The notes: a model not told the origin generated them from the sequence alone. A stretch of DNA of 64,000 nucleotides from an uncultured Bacteroidales bacterium (GCA_949297125.1 CASFRS010000019.1:1-64000), one strand, 5' to 3'. Counted from the stretch's first letter, positions 43,838 to 54,122 are shown. A program made the numbers and translations.

Positions 43838-44689
43838 ATGCTAAGAATTGCTATTCAGTCAAAAGGACGTCTGTATGAAGAAACCATGAATCTGCTCGGT
43901 GAACTCGGGATAAAGCTCTCGTCGGCGAAGCGTACGTTGTTGATACCGGCAAGGAACTTTCCGGTGGAGGTCCTGTTTTTGCGGGATGACGACATTCCCG
44001 AGTCCGTAGCGTCCGGTATTGCCGATGTGGGCATTGTGGGGTTAAACGAATATATGGAGAAGGACAAGGACGCTGAAATAGTAAAACGTCTGGAGTTCAG
44101 CAAATGCCGCCTTTCGCTGGCTATACCCAAAGATGCCGAATATGAAAGCCTCAAATGGTTTGAAGGGAAAAAGATAGCGACATCGTATCCTAAGATATTG
44201 AGCGATTTTCTCGGTAAGAACGGCATAAAATCGGATATACACGTAATAACAGGTTCCGTGGAGATAGCACCCGGCATAGGCCTTTCCGATGCCATATTCG
44301 ACATTGTAAGTTCGGGCAGTACGCTTGTAAGCAACCAGTTGAAGGAGGTAGAGGTGGTCGTGGAGTCGCAGGCGGTAATGATAGCCAACAGGAATTTGAC
44401 GGAAGAGAAAAAGGAAATTCTCGAAGAACTCCTTTTCCGCGTAGATGCCGTGCTGGCTGCCGACGGCAAGAAGTACATACTGATGAACGTCCCCAACGCG
44501 TCGCTCGACACGGTGCTTGAAATACTGCCAGGCATAAAGAGCCCGACAGTAATGCCCCTGGCGCAGGAAGGGTGGAGTTCGGTACATGCCGTGTTGCCAG
44601 AGAAACGCTTTTGGGAGATAATAAACCGGTTGCGTTCGGCCGGTGCAGAAGGGATTCTGGTATTGAATATCGAAAAAATGGTACTTTAA
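43838..44689 (+). CDS. hisG: ATP phosphoribosyltransferase, long form
   Basis: HisG joins ATP and PRPP in the first step of histidine synthesis. The 283-residue protein starts MLRIAIQSKGRLYEETMNLL; IADVGIVGLNEY, KKIATSYPKIL and the PRPP loop DAIFDIVSSGSTLVSNQL follow. The C-terminal 75 residues (ILMNVPNASLDTVLEILPGIKSPTVMPL) are the regulatory histidine-binding domain of the long form, so end-product inhibition is expected. An ATG at 43754 lies inside the terminator and is not the start. Confidence 0.95.
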   Translation: MLRIAIQSKGRLYEETMNLLGELGIKLSSAKRTLLIPARNFPVEVLFLRDDDIPESVASGIADVGIVGLNEYMEKDKDAEIVKRLEFSKCRLSLAIPKDAEYESLKWFEGKKIATSYPKILSDFLGKNGIKSDIHVITGSVEIAPGIGLSDAIFDIVSSGSTLVSNQLKEVEVVVESQAVMIANRNLTEEKKEILEELLFRVDAVLAADGKKYILMNVPNASLDTVLEILPGIKSPTVMPLAQEGWSSVHAVLPEKRFWEIINRLRSAGAEGILVLNIEKMVL

Positions 44690-44690
44690 A

Positions 44691-45971
44691 ATGGAAACTG
44701 TAATAAATCCGTCAAGGGACAGGTGGAGTGCATTGACGGAGCGTTCGGGAATAGATACGGCAAAGATTCGGGGGAAGGTGTCTGACATTTTGTCCGACAT
44801 AGCCTCCCGCGGCGATGCCGCCGTATACGATTACGTAGAGAAGTTCCAGGGGGTGCGTCTGGCATCGCTGGCTGTTACGGAAGAAGAGTTCGCCGAAGCG
44901 GAAAAGAGTTTGGACGCCTCTCTTAAGGAGGCCATAAAAGCGGCCGGCGAGAATATAGCGAAGTTCCACGCCTCGCAGAAGGCTCCCGTCAAGAAGGTCG
45001 AGACAGCCCCCGGCGTGGTATGCTGGCAAAAGAGCGTTCCGATAGAGAAAGTAGGGCTGTATGTGCCCGGAGGTACGGCCCCCCTCTTTTCTACTGTGCT
45101 GATGCTGGCCATACCGGCAAGGATAGCGGGGTGCTCAAAAATAGTAATCTGTTCGCCGTGCAATGCTGAAGGGCAGGTAAACCCGGCTACCCTGTATGCC
45201 GCCCGAATTGCAGGTGTAACCGATTTTTACAAACTCGGCGGTGTTCAGGCGATAGGGGCAATGGCGTACGGAACGGAGAGCGTACCCCGTGTATACAAAA
45301 TATTCGGGCCGGGCAACCAGTATGTAATGGAGGCTAAACAGCAGGTTTCCATATCGGGTGTGGCGATAGACATGCCTGCAGGCCCGTCCGAGGTTGAGGT
45401 ATTGGCCGACAGTTCGGCCGATCCGGAGTTCGTGGCATCCGATTTCCTGTCGCAATCAGAACACGGGGCGGACAGCCAGTCGGTCCTTGTTACAACCGAT
45501 GCCGCGCTTGCCGAAAAGGTGAAGGCTGCGATAGAGGAACAGTTAAAGCAGTTGCCGCGGCGTGAAATAGTGGAGAAGGCCTTGCGCAACAGCAGGGTGG
45601 TTGTATTCGACAATATTGACGATGCAATCGACTTTACGAACGAATATGCCCCCGAGCACCTTATAATATCGTGCAGGGATTACGCCGCTGTCGGCGAACG
45701 CATAATAAATGCGGGGTCGGTATTTTTAGGGCCGTATTCACCCGAAAGTGCGGGCGACTATGCCTCCGGAACGAACCACACGCTTCCCACCAGCGGTTAC
45801 GCCAAAGGGTATAACGGGGTGAATCTCGACAGTTTTATACGCAAAATAACTTTTCAGGAAATATCGCGCAGCGGGCTCGGCCGGATTGGGGAGACCATTG
45901 AAATAATGGCAGCCAACGAGTTCCTGGATGCGCACAAGAACGCTGTTTCCATACGGTTGAAAAACAAATAG
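44691..45971 (+). CDS. hisD: Histidinol dehydrogenase
   Basis: The 426-residue zinc enzyme oxidises L-histidinol to histidine with two NAD. Family segments are EKVGLYVPGGTAPLFSTVLMLAIPA, KIFGPGNQYVMEAKQQV, DMPAGPSEVEVLADSSADP, SQSEHGADSQSVLVT (with catalytic/zinc residues) and GDYASGTNHTLPTSGYAK. One base separates it from hisG. Confidence 0.97.
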   Translation: METVINPSRDRWSALTERSGIDTAKIRGKVSDILSDIASRGDAAVYDYVEKFQGVRLASLAVTEEEFAEAEKSLDASLKEAIKAAGENIAKFHASQKAPVKKVETAPGVVCWQKSVPIEKVGLYVPGGTAPLFSTVLMLAIPARIAGCSKIVICSPCNAEGQVNPATLYAARIAGVTDFYKLGGVQAIGAMAYGTESVPRVYKIFGPGNQYVMEAKQQVSISGVAIDMPAGPSEVEVLADSSADPEFVASDFLSQSEHGADSQSVLVTTDAALAEKVKAAIEEQLKQLPRREIVEKALRNSRVVVFDNIDDAIDFTNEYAPEHLIISCRDYAAVGERIINAGSVFLGPYSPESAGDYASGTNHTLPTSGYAKGYNGVNLDSFIRKITFQEISRSGLGRIGETIEIMAANEFLDAHKNAVSIRLKNK

Positions 45972-45975
45972 GGCA

Positions 45976-47016
45976 ATGAAACGACTGGAAGAACTCGTAA
46001 GAGACAACATATACAGGCTGACGCCGTATTCGTCGGCAAGAAGCGAATTCAAGGGCGATGCCTCTGTCTTTGTGGATGCCAACGAGAATCCGTACGATAC
46101 GTTGTATAACCGTTACCCCGACCCGTTGCAGACCGAGTTGAAACAGAAGCTCTCGGCGTTGAAGGGCGTACCGGCCGGGAATATATTTCTCGGTGTAGGC
46201 AGCGACGAGGCGATAGACCTGCTTTACAGGATTTTCTGCGAACCCCGTCGCGACAACGTCGTGGCGATAGATCCTACTTACGGCATGTACGGCGTGTGCG
46301 CCGACATCAACGAGGTGGAGTACAGGACAGTCCGCCTCGACGACAAGTTCGACATAGATATCGACGCCTTGTTTGCAGCCGTCGATGACGCAACCAAGAT
46401 AATCTGGCTCTGTTCGCCCAACAACCCTACCGGGAATTCTCTTTCTGTCGGCAGGGTAAAGGAAGTGATCAGCCGGTTTGGAGGAATCGTCGTACTGGAC
46501 GAGGCTTATATCGACTTCTCGGCAACCCTGTCGTTGTTGGGCGAGCTGCACAACTGGCCCAATCTGGTAATACTGCAGACGTTTTCCAAGGCATGGGGAA
46601 GTGCGGGGGTACGCCTCGGCATGGCATTTGCCGACAAGGCCATAATAGATATTTTCAACAAGGTAAAATATCCGTACAACATAAATGTCCTTACGCAGCG
46701 GTATGCGGTAAAGCTCCTGGACAAGGCCCCGTTGGTGAAACGCAGGGTGGAGGGGATAATACGTAACCGCAGCGTCCTTGAAAAACTGTTGCGCAAATGC
46801 TCCTGCATAAAGAAGATATACCCGAGCGATGCCAACTTCCTCCTTGTCTCGACAACCGGGGCGAAGGAGATATACGACTACCTGGTGGACACCGGTATAA
46901 TAGTCCGTAACCGGCACGGGATAACGCTCTGCGACGAGTGTTTGAGAATAACCGTGGGAACGCGCGACGAGATAAGGCGGGTAGCTGCCGCGCTTGCCGC
47001 ATACGATAAGAAATAG
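45976..47016 (+). CDS. hisC: Histidinol-phosphate aminotransferase
   Basis: The 346-residue class II aminotransferase has [17 protein letters not shown] at the start, [20 protein letters not shown], and the PLP lysine in [16 protein letters not shown]. It converts imidazole acetol phosphate to histidinol phosphate with glutamate. It starts 4 bases after hisD. Confidence 0.96.
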   Translation: MKRLEELVRDNIYRLTPYSSARSEFKGDASVFVDANENPYDTLYNRYPDPLQTELKQKLSALKGVPAGNIFLGVGSDEAIDLLYRIFCEPRRDNVVAIDPTYGMYGVCADINEVEYRTVRLDDKFDIDIDALFAAVDDATKIIWLCSPNNPTGNSLSVGRVKEVISRFGGIVVLDEAYIDFSATLSLLGELHNWPNLVILQTFSKAWGSAGVRLGMAFADKAIIDIFNKVKYPYNINVLTQRYAVKLLDKAPLVKRRVEGIIRNRSVLEKLLRKCSCIKKIYPSDANFLLVSTTGAKEIYDYLVDTGIIVRNRHGITLCDECLRITVGTRDEIRRVAAALAAYDKK

Positions 47017-47020
47017 AACC

Positions 47021-48148
47021 ATGAAAAAGGTATTGTTTATAGACAGAGACGGGACGCTGGTGGTGGAACCGCCGGTGGACAAGCAGCTCGATTCGCTGGA
47101 AAAGCTCGAGTTCGTCCCGGGCGTATTCCGCAATCTGGGTATAATAAGAGAAAAGACCGGTTTTGAATTCGTGATAGTGTCGAATCAGGACGGACTTGGA
47201 ACAGCATCGTTTCCGACCGAGACGTTCCTTCCGCCGCAGAACAAGATGCTGCAGGCATTCCGCAACGAAGGGATAGAATTCGATGCCATACACATCGACC
47301 CGTCGATGCCCGAAGAGAACAAACCCACCCGCAAACCGGGGACAGCCATGCTTGCCGGTTATATGGACGGCGATTACGATATGGCGTCATCGTATGTTAT
47401 CGGCGACCGGCTTACCGATGTAATGCTTGCCCGTAACCTCGGTTGCAAGGCCATACTCCTTTCTCCCGACGGAACGGGCGAAAAAGAAGTTGAGAAGGCC
47501 GGGCTGGAGGAGAGTTGCGCAATGGTAGCAGCAACGTGGGGCGATATAGCAGGGTATCTTCTGGCAGGGGAACGGACGGCCGAGGTGCATCGCAAAACGG
47601 CCGAAACGGATATATATGTCCGGCTGAATCTCGACGGCAAGGGCGTATGCGACATTGCTACAGGGCTTCCCTTTTTCGACCATATGCTCGACCAGCTCGG
47701 ACGCCATTCCGGCATGGATGTAACGGTACGGGCCAAAGGCGACTTGCAGGTAGACGAGCACCATACGATAGAAGATACCGGCATAACCATAGGGGAAGCG
47801 CTGCGCAAGGCTCTCAGCGACAAGCGCGGAATAGAGAGGTACGGTTTCACCCTGCCCATGGACGATTCGCTGTGCAGCGTGGCGCTCGATTTCGGCGGAC
47901 GGGCATGGCTTGTATGGGACGCCGATTTCAAACGCGAAAAAATAGGGGATATGCCTACCGAAATGTTCATGCACTTTTTCAAGTCGCTTTCCGATGCCGC
48001 TGCCATGAACCTGAACGTAAAGGCGGAAGGCGTAAACGAGCACCATAAGATTGAAGGAATATTCAAGGCCTTTGCGCGGGCAATAAGAATGGCTGTAAAA
48101 CGCGACCCGCTGAGCGACAATATCCCTACCACGAAAGGGGTGATATAG
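47021..48148 (+). CDS. hisB: Bifunctional histidinol-phosphatase / imidazoleglycerol-phosphate dehydratase
   Basis: Residues 1-165 are a HAD phosphatase ([13 protein letters not shown] with the nucleophile Asp, [16 protein letters not shown] and [10 protein letters not shown]). Residues 185-375 are the dehydratase, with its metal-binding motifs [27 protein letters not shown] and VNEHHKIEG. The fusion gives steps 6 and 8 of the pathway in one protein. The ATG at 47021, 4 bases after hisC, is used. HisH, HisA, HisF and HisIE genes are not in the window. Confidence 0.97.
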   Translation: MKKVLFIDRDGTLVVEPPVDKQLDSLEKLEFVPGVFRNLGIIREKTGFEFVIVSNQDGLGTASFPTETFLPPQNKMLQAFRNEGIEFDAIHIDPSMPEENKPTRKPGTAMLAGYMDGDYDMASSYVIGDRLTDVMLARNLGCKAILLSPDGTGEKEVEKAGLEESCAMVAATWGDIAGYLLAGERTAEVHRKTAETDIYVRLNLDGKGVCDIATGLPFFDHMLDQLGRHSGMDVTVRAKGDLQVDEHHTIEDTGITIGEALRKALSDKRGIERYGFTLPMDDSLCSVALDFGGRAWLVWDADFKREKIGDMPTEMFMHFFKSLSDAAAMNLNVKAEGVNEHHKIEGIFKAFARAIRMAVKRDPLSDNIPTTKGVI

Positions 48149-48197
48149 TCCGGGCCTGCACTATAGGCGGATATCCCGCCGCGGTACAGCTGACGTA

Positions 48198-48247
48198 AAA
48201 GCGAGCCTTACAAGGAACAAAAAGCCTTGTAAGGTTCGCTTTTCTAT
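48198..48247 (+). terminator. Terminator of the his operon
   Basis: An 18-position stem with one G-T pair (48198-48215 with 48225-48242) and a 9-base loop is followed by TTCT. Confidence 0.85.
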
Positions 48248-48279
48248 ATACGGGCGTTATGTGCCCCGTCATGCAATAA

Positions 48280-48489
48280 TGTAACATATCCGTAACAATA
48301 CGGCTGCTCCCGGCCAGAAGTGAAAAGTACAGATGTTCATGCGGCTTTGTCCGTGCCGGCAACTGCAACCTTCCTGTATTCAGCAGGATATGCCTTGGTT
48401 TTGACCTCGAGTCCATTCAGGCGGAAATAAATCGTAACAATATCGTAACAAATTTGTTTGAGTTTCGTAACAGGACGAATCTACTTTTG
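48280..48489 (+). promoter_or_regulatory. Pho-box-like repeats and promoter of the porin-pst operon
   Basis: The 7-base element CGTAACA occurs at 48433-48439, 48444-48450 and 48466-48472, in steps of 11, 22 and 33 bases from the first. A related pair, TGTAACA (48280-48286) and CGTAACA (48291-48297), is also 11 bases apart. This 7+4 spacing is that of PhoB binding sites in other phyla, though the sequence differs from the E. coli CTGTCAT. The proximal set overlaps the -33 box TTTG (48457-48460); a TACTTTTG -7 box lies at 48482-48489. Confidence 0.7.
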
Positions 48490-48510
48490 CCGATGCAAAA
48501 CAAAAGGTAT

Positions 48511-49773
48511 ATGGTTAAGAAATCGGCATTTCTGATATTGGTAATGGTTATTGCCGCAAATCGCCACAAGGCGTATGCCGGAGAAAAAGATTCTGTTGCC
48601 GTTTCCACCGAAAAAAGGATAGAGCGGATTGAAAGGAAATTGAAAAAGCTTGGCGATTTTTCCATATCGGGTTACATCCTCCTGCAATGGCAGCTGGCCG
48701 AAAGCCCCGATACCAAAGGATTTGCCGCGGGCGGAGCATTCAACGGCGCAGGCAACCGCTTTACAATACGGGAAGGACGTATAAAGCTGACATATACAAA
48801 AGGTATAGCCCAGGCGGTTTTTCAACCCGATATAACGGAGCGCGGGGTGTCGGTCAAAGACGCATATATGCGCCTTACCATGAAAAACAATCTCGTATCC
48901 GGACAAGGCGGAATATTCGACCGCCCGTTCGGCTATGAAATAAGCCATTCCGCAGTACGGCGCGAATCGCCCGAAAGAAGCCGCCTTTTCCTGTCGCTTT
49001 TCCCCGGGGAAAGGGACGTGGGTGCGGCAATACACCTTAACGGATTGAAGAAACTGCAAGGATTGTCCCTCAGTGCGGGAGTATTTAACGGAAACGGCGT
49101 GGGGCGCGAAACCGACAGATATAAGGATTTTATAGGCCGGTTGTCATGGCTCGGCAATGTAAAAGGCATGGAGTTGGGCGGTGCATTCTCATATTACGAA
49201 GGGTCTGTCCCCAATCCGACAGACAACAACTACACATACGTTCCCGGTGAAGGGTTCGCCCGCCGCAGCGACGTGAAGGTCGGTTCGCGTGCCATACGCC
49301 GCTATTTCGGCTTCTCCGCAAAGTACCGGCAGGAGTGGGTAGGCGGCCAGACAAACATCAGGGCCGAATATATTTTCGGGAAGCAACCCGGAAACTTCGA
49401 GACCAATGCTTCTCCGTCGGGTTCGTCAGTGGCAGTTGAAGGGTTGCCGCTCTACCTGCGCGACTTTCACGGGATGTATGTAATCCTGGTGCACGATATA
49501 GCCAAAACGCGCCATACCATAGTCGGGAAGTTCGATTTCTATGATCCCAACCGCCGCATATCCGCGCGGGAGATAGGGGCATTGCAGAATACCGGCGCAG
49601 CCGACGTAAGATATATAACGTACGGAGTAGGATACATATTCCGCTGGAACAAGCATCTGCGCCTTATGGCGTACTACGATTTCGTGAACAGCGAAAACTG
49701 TCCCAATCTGGCCGGATATGAAACACGGCGTCCCGAGAATGTGTTCACGGCACGTGTACAGGTAAATTTTTAA
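48511..49773 (+). CDS. Phosphate-selective porin, OprO/OprP-like
   Basis: A signal peptide (MVKKSAFLILVMVIAANRHKAYA) is followed by a short coiled coil (EKRIERIERKLKKLG) as in OprP-type porins that trimerise, then a beta barrel ending in VFTARVQVNF with a C-terminal Phe. Its place before pstS and behind Pho-like repeats fits outer membrane phosphate entry. The start at 48511 is chosen because the -7 box ends at 48489, leaving the earlier in-frame ATG (48493) at or before the likely transcription start. Confidence 0.85.
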   Translation: MVKKSAFLILVMVIAANRHKAYAGEKDSVAVSTEKRIERIERKLKKLGDFSISGYILLQWQLAESPDTKGFAAGGAFNGAGNRFTIREGRIKLTYTKGIAQAVFQPDITERGVSVKDAYMRLTMKNNLVSGQGGIFDRPFGYEISHSAVRRESPERSRLFLSLFPGERDVGAAIHLNGLKKLQGLSLSAGVFNGNGVGRETDRYKDFIGRLSWLGNVKGMELGGAFSYYEGSVPNPTDNNYTYVPGEGFARRSDVKVGSRAIRRYFGFSAKYRQEWVGGQTNIRAEYIFGKQPGNFETNASPSGSSVAVEGLPLYLRDFHGMYVILVHDIAKTRHTIVGKFDFYDPNRRISAREIGALQNTGAADVRYITYGVGYIFRWNKHLRLMAYYDFVNSENCPNLAGYETRRPENVFTARVQVNF

Positions 49774-49808
49774 CGGAATGACAGTAACCTCATAAATAGA
49801 GAAAGAGT

Positions 49809-50618
49809 ATGAAAAAGAGTGTATTTATATTGTTGTCGCTGGCAATATCGCTGAGTGCGGTATCGCAAAAGCTGAAAGGTTCGGACACGTTGTTGCCCCT
49901 TATTCAGAAAGAGGCCGAAAGCTATATGAAAAAAGGATACGGTTCGGTGAGCGTAACCGGCGGAGGTTCGGGAGTAGGGATAGCAGCCCTTTCCGAAGGG
50001 AGCACCGACATAGCGATGTCAAGCCGTAAAATCAAGTTCGATGAAAAACTGAAGTTGCAGGGATTGAAAAAGACTCCCGTTGAGAAGGTCATAGCCTATG
50101 ACGCCCTTGCTGTAATTGTAAACCCGTCGAACAGAGTCTCCAACCTTACCCGCGAGCAGCTTGAAGGTATATTTACCGGAAAGATAACCAACTGGAAACA
50201 GGTGGGCGGGGCCGATATGAAGATTGTAGTGTATTGCCGCGAAACGAGTTCGGGTACGTACGAGTTCTTCAAAGAGTCGGTCCTTAAAAACAAGAACTAT
50301 ATGGCAGCCGCGCTTTCCATGCCGGCAACCGGGGCGATAATACAGTCTGTAAGCCAGACTCCGGGTGCGATAGGATACGTGGGGCACGCATATGTAAACA
50401 GCAAGGTAAAGACGGTAAACGTAAGTTATGACGGCGGGAAAAACTACGTGTCGCCGACATATCAGAACGCCAAAAGCAAAAAGTATCCCGTAGTGCGTCC
50501 GTTGCTCCTTTATTATACAAAGGACAAGGAGGCTTCGGTAAGCAGGTTCATAAACTACATAATGTCGGCCGAAGGGCAGAAGATAGTAAAAGGGATAGGG
50601 TATATCGACGTGCTTTGA
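49809..50618 (+). CDS. pstS: Phosphate-binding protein PstS
   Basis: A signal peptide (MKKSVFILLSLAISLSAVSQ) precedes a 249-residue periplasmic binding protein. KGSDTLLPLIQ, VTGGGSGVGIAAL, ADMKIVVYCRETSSGTYEFF and GAIGYVGHAYV are PstS signatures that contact phosphate. It delivers phosphate to PstC/PstA. It lacks a lipobox, so it is soluble. pstC follows after a single base. Confidence 0.93.
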   Translation: MKKSVFILLSLAISLSAVSQKLKGSDTLLPLIQKEAESYMKKGYGSVSVTGGGSGVGIAALSEGSTDIAMSSRKIKFDEKLKLQGLKKTPVEKVIAYDALAVIVNPSNRVSNLTREQLEGIFTGKITNWKQVGGADMKIVVYCRETSSGTYEFFKESVLKNKNYMAAALSMPATGAIIQSVSQTPGAIGYVGHAYVNSKVKTVNVSYDGGKNYVSPTYQNAKSKKYPVVRPLLLYYTKDKEASVSRFINYIMSAEGQKIVKGIGYIDVL

Positions 50619-50619
50619 T

Positions 50620-51816
50620 ATGAAACGTTTTTTTGAAACGATAGTCGAGAAGATTCTTATGGCAAGCGGGGCGATAACTTCGCTTACCATACTTCTGATA
50701 ATAGTCTTTCTCTTTTCGCAAGGGGCGGGGCTGTTCAACACCCCGGTGGTGGAAGACGGATACAAACTGGCCGTCAACAGGGATAATCCCGTAACTACAC
50801 TTACTCCCGAAGAGATAAAGGAGATATTTGACGGCGAAATTGTAAACTGGGCCCAGGTAGGTGGCGACGATGAAGATATTGTAGTTTTCCGGCTGGGCGA
50901 CGTAACGTCGTATGTGAGCGAAGAGGAGCTTGGTGCAGACTATTCTCTGTTACCTCAATGCCTGTCGCGCATAATAAGCGAGAACAAGTCTATAATAGCA
51001 TTCCTGCCCGATACCTATATCCCGGACGATTTCGCCGGACGGATAATAGACGCCGGAAACATAACCCCGCACGACTTTTTTGCGGGCGACCAGTGGTTTC
51101 CCACATCGCAGCCTGCCCCGCTGTTCGGAATAGTCCCGCTGCTGCTCGGAACTTTGCTGGTATCGGTTGCCGCAATACTTTTTGCACTGCCGTTGGGGCT
51201 GGCCGTAGCGATATATATGGCGGAACTGGCATCGAACAAGGTCCGTAACATCCTTAAGCCCGTAATAGAACTGCTTGCAGGCATCCCCTCGGTCGTTTAC
51301 GGTTTCTTCGGGCTGGTAGTGATTGTCCCGATGATACACTCCGTCTTCGATTTGCCTGTCGGCGAGTCGGGGCTTGCCGGTGCGATAGTCCTGGCCATAA
51401 TGGCTCTGCCAACCATAATAACCGTTGCCGAAGATGCAATACGCAGTGTCCCGCTCACCACAAAAGAGGCGTCGCTCGCCCTCGGAGCTTCGCACCTGCA
51501 AACCATATTCCGTGTAATACTCCCGTATTCGGTAAGCGGAATAATGGCGGCCGTGGTGCTCGGAATAGGGCGTGCGATAGGGGAGACCATGGCCGTGCTG
51601 ATGGTAACCGGCAATTCGGCCGTAATACCTACCACGCTGCTCGAACCTGTCAGGACAATTCCTGCGACGATAGCGGCGGAACTCGGCGAAGCCCCTTCCG
51701 GCGGAGCGCACTACGAAGCATTGTTCATGCTGGGAGTAATCCTTTTCATAATAACACTGGCGATAAGCATTACCGTAGAGTTCATATCGGCACGTCGCCC
51801 CAAACAGCAGATGTAA
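50620..51816 (+). CDS. pstC: Phosphate ABC permease PstC with a PstS-like periplasmic insert
   Basis: The permease part (about 165-398) has the usual helices and the coupling EAA region (ASLALGASHLQTIFRVILP). Between helix 1 (about 14-32) and helix 2 (from about 168) is a 120-residue insert. Its residues 50-91 (LAVNRDNPVTTLTPEEIKEI, then DGEIVNWAQVGGDDEDIVVF) closely match residues 100-141 of the neighbouring PstS (LAVIVNPSNRVSNLTREQLE, then GIFTGKITNWKQVGG). Typical PstC proteins have about 300 residues; this one has 398. The insert may bind PstS or sense phosphate. Confidence 0.92.
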   Translation: MKRFFETIVEKILMASGAITSLTILLIIVFLFSQGAGLFNTPVVEDGYKLAVNRDNPVTTLTPEEIKEIFDGEIVNWAQVGGDDEDIVVFRLGDVTSYVSEEELGADYSLLPQCLSRIISENKSIIAFLPDTYIPDDFAGRIIDAGNITPHDFFAGDQWFPTSQPAPLFGIVPLLLGTLLVSVAAILFALPLGLAVAIYMAELASNKVRNILKPVIELLAGIPSVVYGFFGLVVIVPMIHSVFDLPVGESGLAGAIVLAIMALPTIITVAEDAIRSVPLTTKEASLALGASHLQTIFRVILPYSVSGIMAAVVLGIGRAIGETMAVLMVTGNSAVIPTTLLEPVRTIPATIAAELGEAPSGGAHYEALFMLGVILFIITLAISITVEFISARRPKQQM

Positions 51817-51817
51817 C

Positions 51818-52669
51818 ATGACACGAAAACAGAAAACCGAAGCAGTAGCATTCTGGAGTTTCAGGCTTATGGCCGCTGCCGTGGTAGGTATTCTTGCCTG
51901 GATTCTCGGTTTCCTCATAATAAAGGGAGCCGGGGTTATATCGTGGGATTTCTTTACCGAGATGCCCAGCGACGGGATGACCTCCGGGGGAATACTGCCG
52001 GCAATAGTAGGTACGCTCTGCCTTACGGCGGGGTCGATAATATTCGCCTTCCCGATAGGCGTCATGTCGGGCATTTACACCACTGAATACGCCCCCAACA
52101 ACTATGTCGTCAAGTTCATCCGGGTCATGACCAACAACCTTTCCGGAATACCTTCAATAATATTCGGGCTTTTCGGAATGACCCTTTTCGTCAATACTCT
52201 CGGATTCGGCGACAGTATCCTTGCCGGCTCGCTTACGCTCGGGCTGCTGGCCCTTCCTATCGTGATAAGGACAACCGAGGAGGCGTTGAAGGCTATCCCC
52301 GACATGTACCGTAACGGCAGCCGGGCATTGGGCGCGACCAAACTGCAGACCATACGCAAAGTAATACTCCCCATGGCCATGCCGAACATAGTTACGGGCC
52401 TTATACTCGCCGTAGGACGCGTATCGGGAGAGACTGCGCCTATACTTTTTACCGTGGCGGCGTATTTCCTCCCTTCGCTTCCGACTTCGATATTCGACCA
52501 GGTTATGGCCCTGCCGTACCACCTGTACGTACTTGCAACAAGCGGGACCGACCTCGAGGCTTCCCGCCCCATGGCGTACGGTACGGCTTTGGTACTTATA
52601 ATAATAGTATTGGTGATAAATGTATCGGCAACACTGCTCAGAGGATATTTCGGCAAAAAATTAAAATAA
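51818..52669 (+). CDS. pstA: Phosphate ABC permease PstA
   Basis: Six hydrophobic helices and the segments GVMSGIYTTEYAPNN, NLSGIPSIIFGLFG and ALGATKLQTIRKVILPMAMPNI (coupling loop) identify PstA. At 283 residues it has no insert. It forms the channel with PstC; PstB binds the coupling loops. One base separates it from pstC. Confidence 0.95.
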   Translation: MTRKQKTEAVAFWSFRLMAAAVVGILAWILGFLIIKGAGVISWDFFTEMPSDGMTSGGILPAIVGTLCLTAGSIIFAFPIGVMSGIYTTEYAPNNYVVKFIRVMTNNLSGIPSIIFGLFGMTLFVNTLGFGDSILAGSLTLGLLALPIVIRTTEEALKAIPDMYRNGSRALGATKLQTIRKVILPMAMPNIVTGLILAVGRVSGETAPILFTVAAYFLPSLPTSIFDQVMALPYHLYVLATSGTDLEASRPMAYGTALVLIIIVLVINVSATLLRGYFGKKLK

Positions 52670-52672
52670 GCT

Positions 52673-53425
52673 ATGAGTATAATAACAGCAAAAGATGTCA
52701 ATTTCTACTATGGCGATTTCCATGCCTTGAAAGGCGTTTCGATTGAAATAGAAAAAAATACGGTAACGGCATTCATAGGCCCTTCGGGATGCGGCAAATC
52801 CACATTCCTGCGCCTTATAAACCGTATGAACGACCTTATAGACGGGACACGTCTTACGGGAGAGATAACAGTTGAAGGTGAAAACATATACCGCAAGGGG
52901 ATAAACGTCGATCTGTTGCGGGCAAAAGTGGGTATGGTGTTCCAGAAACCCAACCCTTTTCCCAAATCCATATTCGAGAATGTCGCCTACGGGCTTCGCG
53001 TAGCCGGAGTAAAGGACAAGGTCTATATTGAGGAGACCGTCGAGAACTCCCTGCGCGGCGCAGCCTTGTGGGACGAAGTAAAGGACAAGCTGAAGAAATC
53101 GGCATTTGAACTTTCCGGTGGACAGCAGCAGAGGCTGTGCATAGCGCGGGCCCTTGCAGTAAAGCCCCGGATAATACTTATGGACGAACCGGCATCGGCT
53201 CTCGACCCGTTGTCTACCCTCAAGATAGAGGATCTGATATATTCCCTGAAAAACGACTATACGATAGTAATAGTTACGCACAACATGCAGCAGGCGGCGA
53301 GGGTTTCCGACAAAACGGCCTTTTTCTATCTGGGCGAACTGATTGAATACGATGATACCCGCAAGATGTTCACCAAACCGCAGAAAGAGTCTACGCAGAA
53401 CTACATAACGGGGCGTTTCGGATAA
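52673..53425 (+). CDS. pstB: Phosphate ABC transporter ATPase PstB
   Basis: Walker [10 protein letters not shown] (36-44), Q-loop [12 protein letters not shown], signature LSGGQQQRL (147-155), Walker [14 protein letters not shown] (168-179) and the switch His in [14 protein letters not shown] are all intact. The 250-residue length is standard. Confidence 0.97.
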   Translation: MSIITAKDVNFYYGDFHALKGVSIEIEKNTVTAFIGPSGCGKSTFLRLINRMNDLIDGTRLTGEITVEGENIYRKGINVDLLRAKVGMVFQKPNPFPKSIFENVAYGLRVAGVKDKVYIEETVENSLRGAALWDEVKDKLKKSAFELSGGQQQRLCIARALAVKPRIILMDEPASALDPLSTLKIEDLIYSLKNDYTIVIVTHNMQQAARVSDKTAFFYLGELIEYDDTRKMFTKPQKESTQNYITGRFG

Positions 53426-53456
53426 ATTAGCGTTGAAGCATAAAAACAGAAAAGAA

Positions 53457-54122
53457 ATGAAACATACTGACAGTGAAGTAAAGAAACTGAAGAATTACCA
53501 CGTCGAGATGTGGAATCTGGTTCAGGAACAGATAGACAAATCGTTCGCAGCCCTCAGAAACGGCGATAAGGAAGTTGCCCGCGAGGTTATCTCGCGCGAG
53601 CGGATGGTAAATGCACAGGAGCTTGTGGTGGATCATCATTGCGAAGATTTCATAGCGATGTTTTCCCCCGTTGCCATCGACCTGCGTTTTGTCATATCGT
53701 TGATCAAGATAACGAACAACCTTGAACGTATCGGCGACTTCGCAAAAGGCATAGCCACGTTTGTAATAGAGCAGCAAAGCGGAGCGATTGATGCCGCTCT
53801 GGCGCAGGAACTGTCGCTCGACAAGATGATGGAAAATGCGCGCGACATGCTCACTCTTGCGCGCGAGGCCCTTATTGAGGAAGACACTTCGCTCTGCCGC
53901 AGGGTCCTTATGATGGACGATCTTATGGACGAGATAAACTGCAGGGCCCCGCAGATTTTAGGCGCGCACATACAGAAGCATCCCGAGACTGCAGAGGAGA
54001 TGATACGCCTTTACGCCCTTATCCGCAGGATAGAACGTATCGGCGACCGTACCGGCAATATAGCCGAAGAGATTGTCTTCTATGTCGATGCCAAGGAATT
54101 GCGGCATCAAAAAAAATTATAA
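53457..54122 (+). CDS. phoU: Phosphate signalling protein PhoU
   Basis: The 221-residue protein is made of two PhoU helical repeats. Visible motifs are IDLRFVISLIKITNNLERIGDFAKG and LYALIRRIERIGDRTGNIAEE, with acidic residues that bind metal clusters. PhoU links Pst activity to the PhoR kinase and restrains the Pho response when phosphate is plentiful. The ATG at 53457 is used. Confidence 0.95.
   Translation: MKHTDSEVKKLKNYHVEMWNLVQEQIDKSFAALRNGDKEVAREVISRERMVNAQELVVDHHCEDFIAMFSPVAIDLRFVISLIKITNNLERIGDFAKGIATFVIEQQSGAIDAALAQELSLDKMMENARDMLTLAREALIEEDTSLCRRVLMMDDLMDEINCRAPQILGAHIQKHPETAEEMIRLYALIRRIERIGDRTGNIAEEIVFYVDAKELRHQKKL

Noticed and set aside
48493-48510. Earlier ATG for the porin
   Set aside because: It lies within four bases of the -7 box, so it would be at or before the transcription start.
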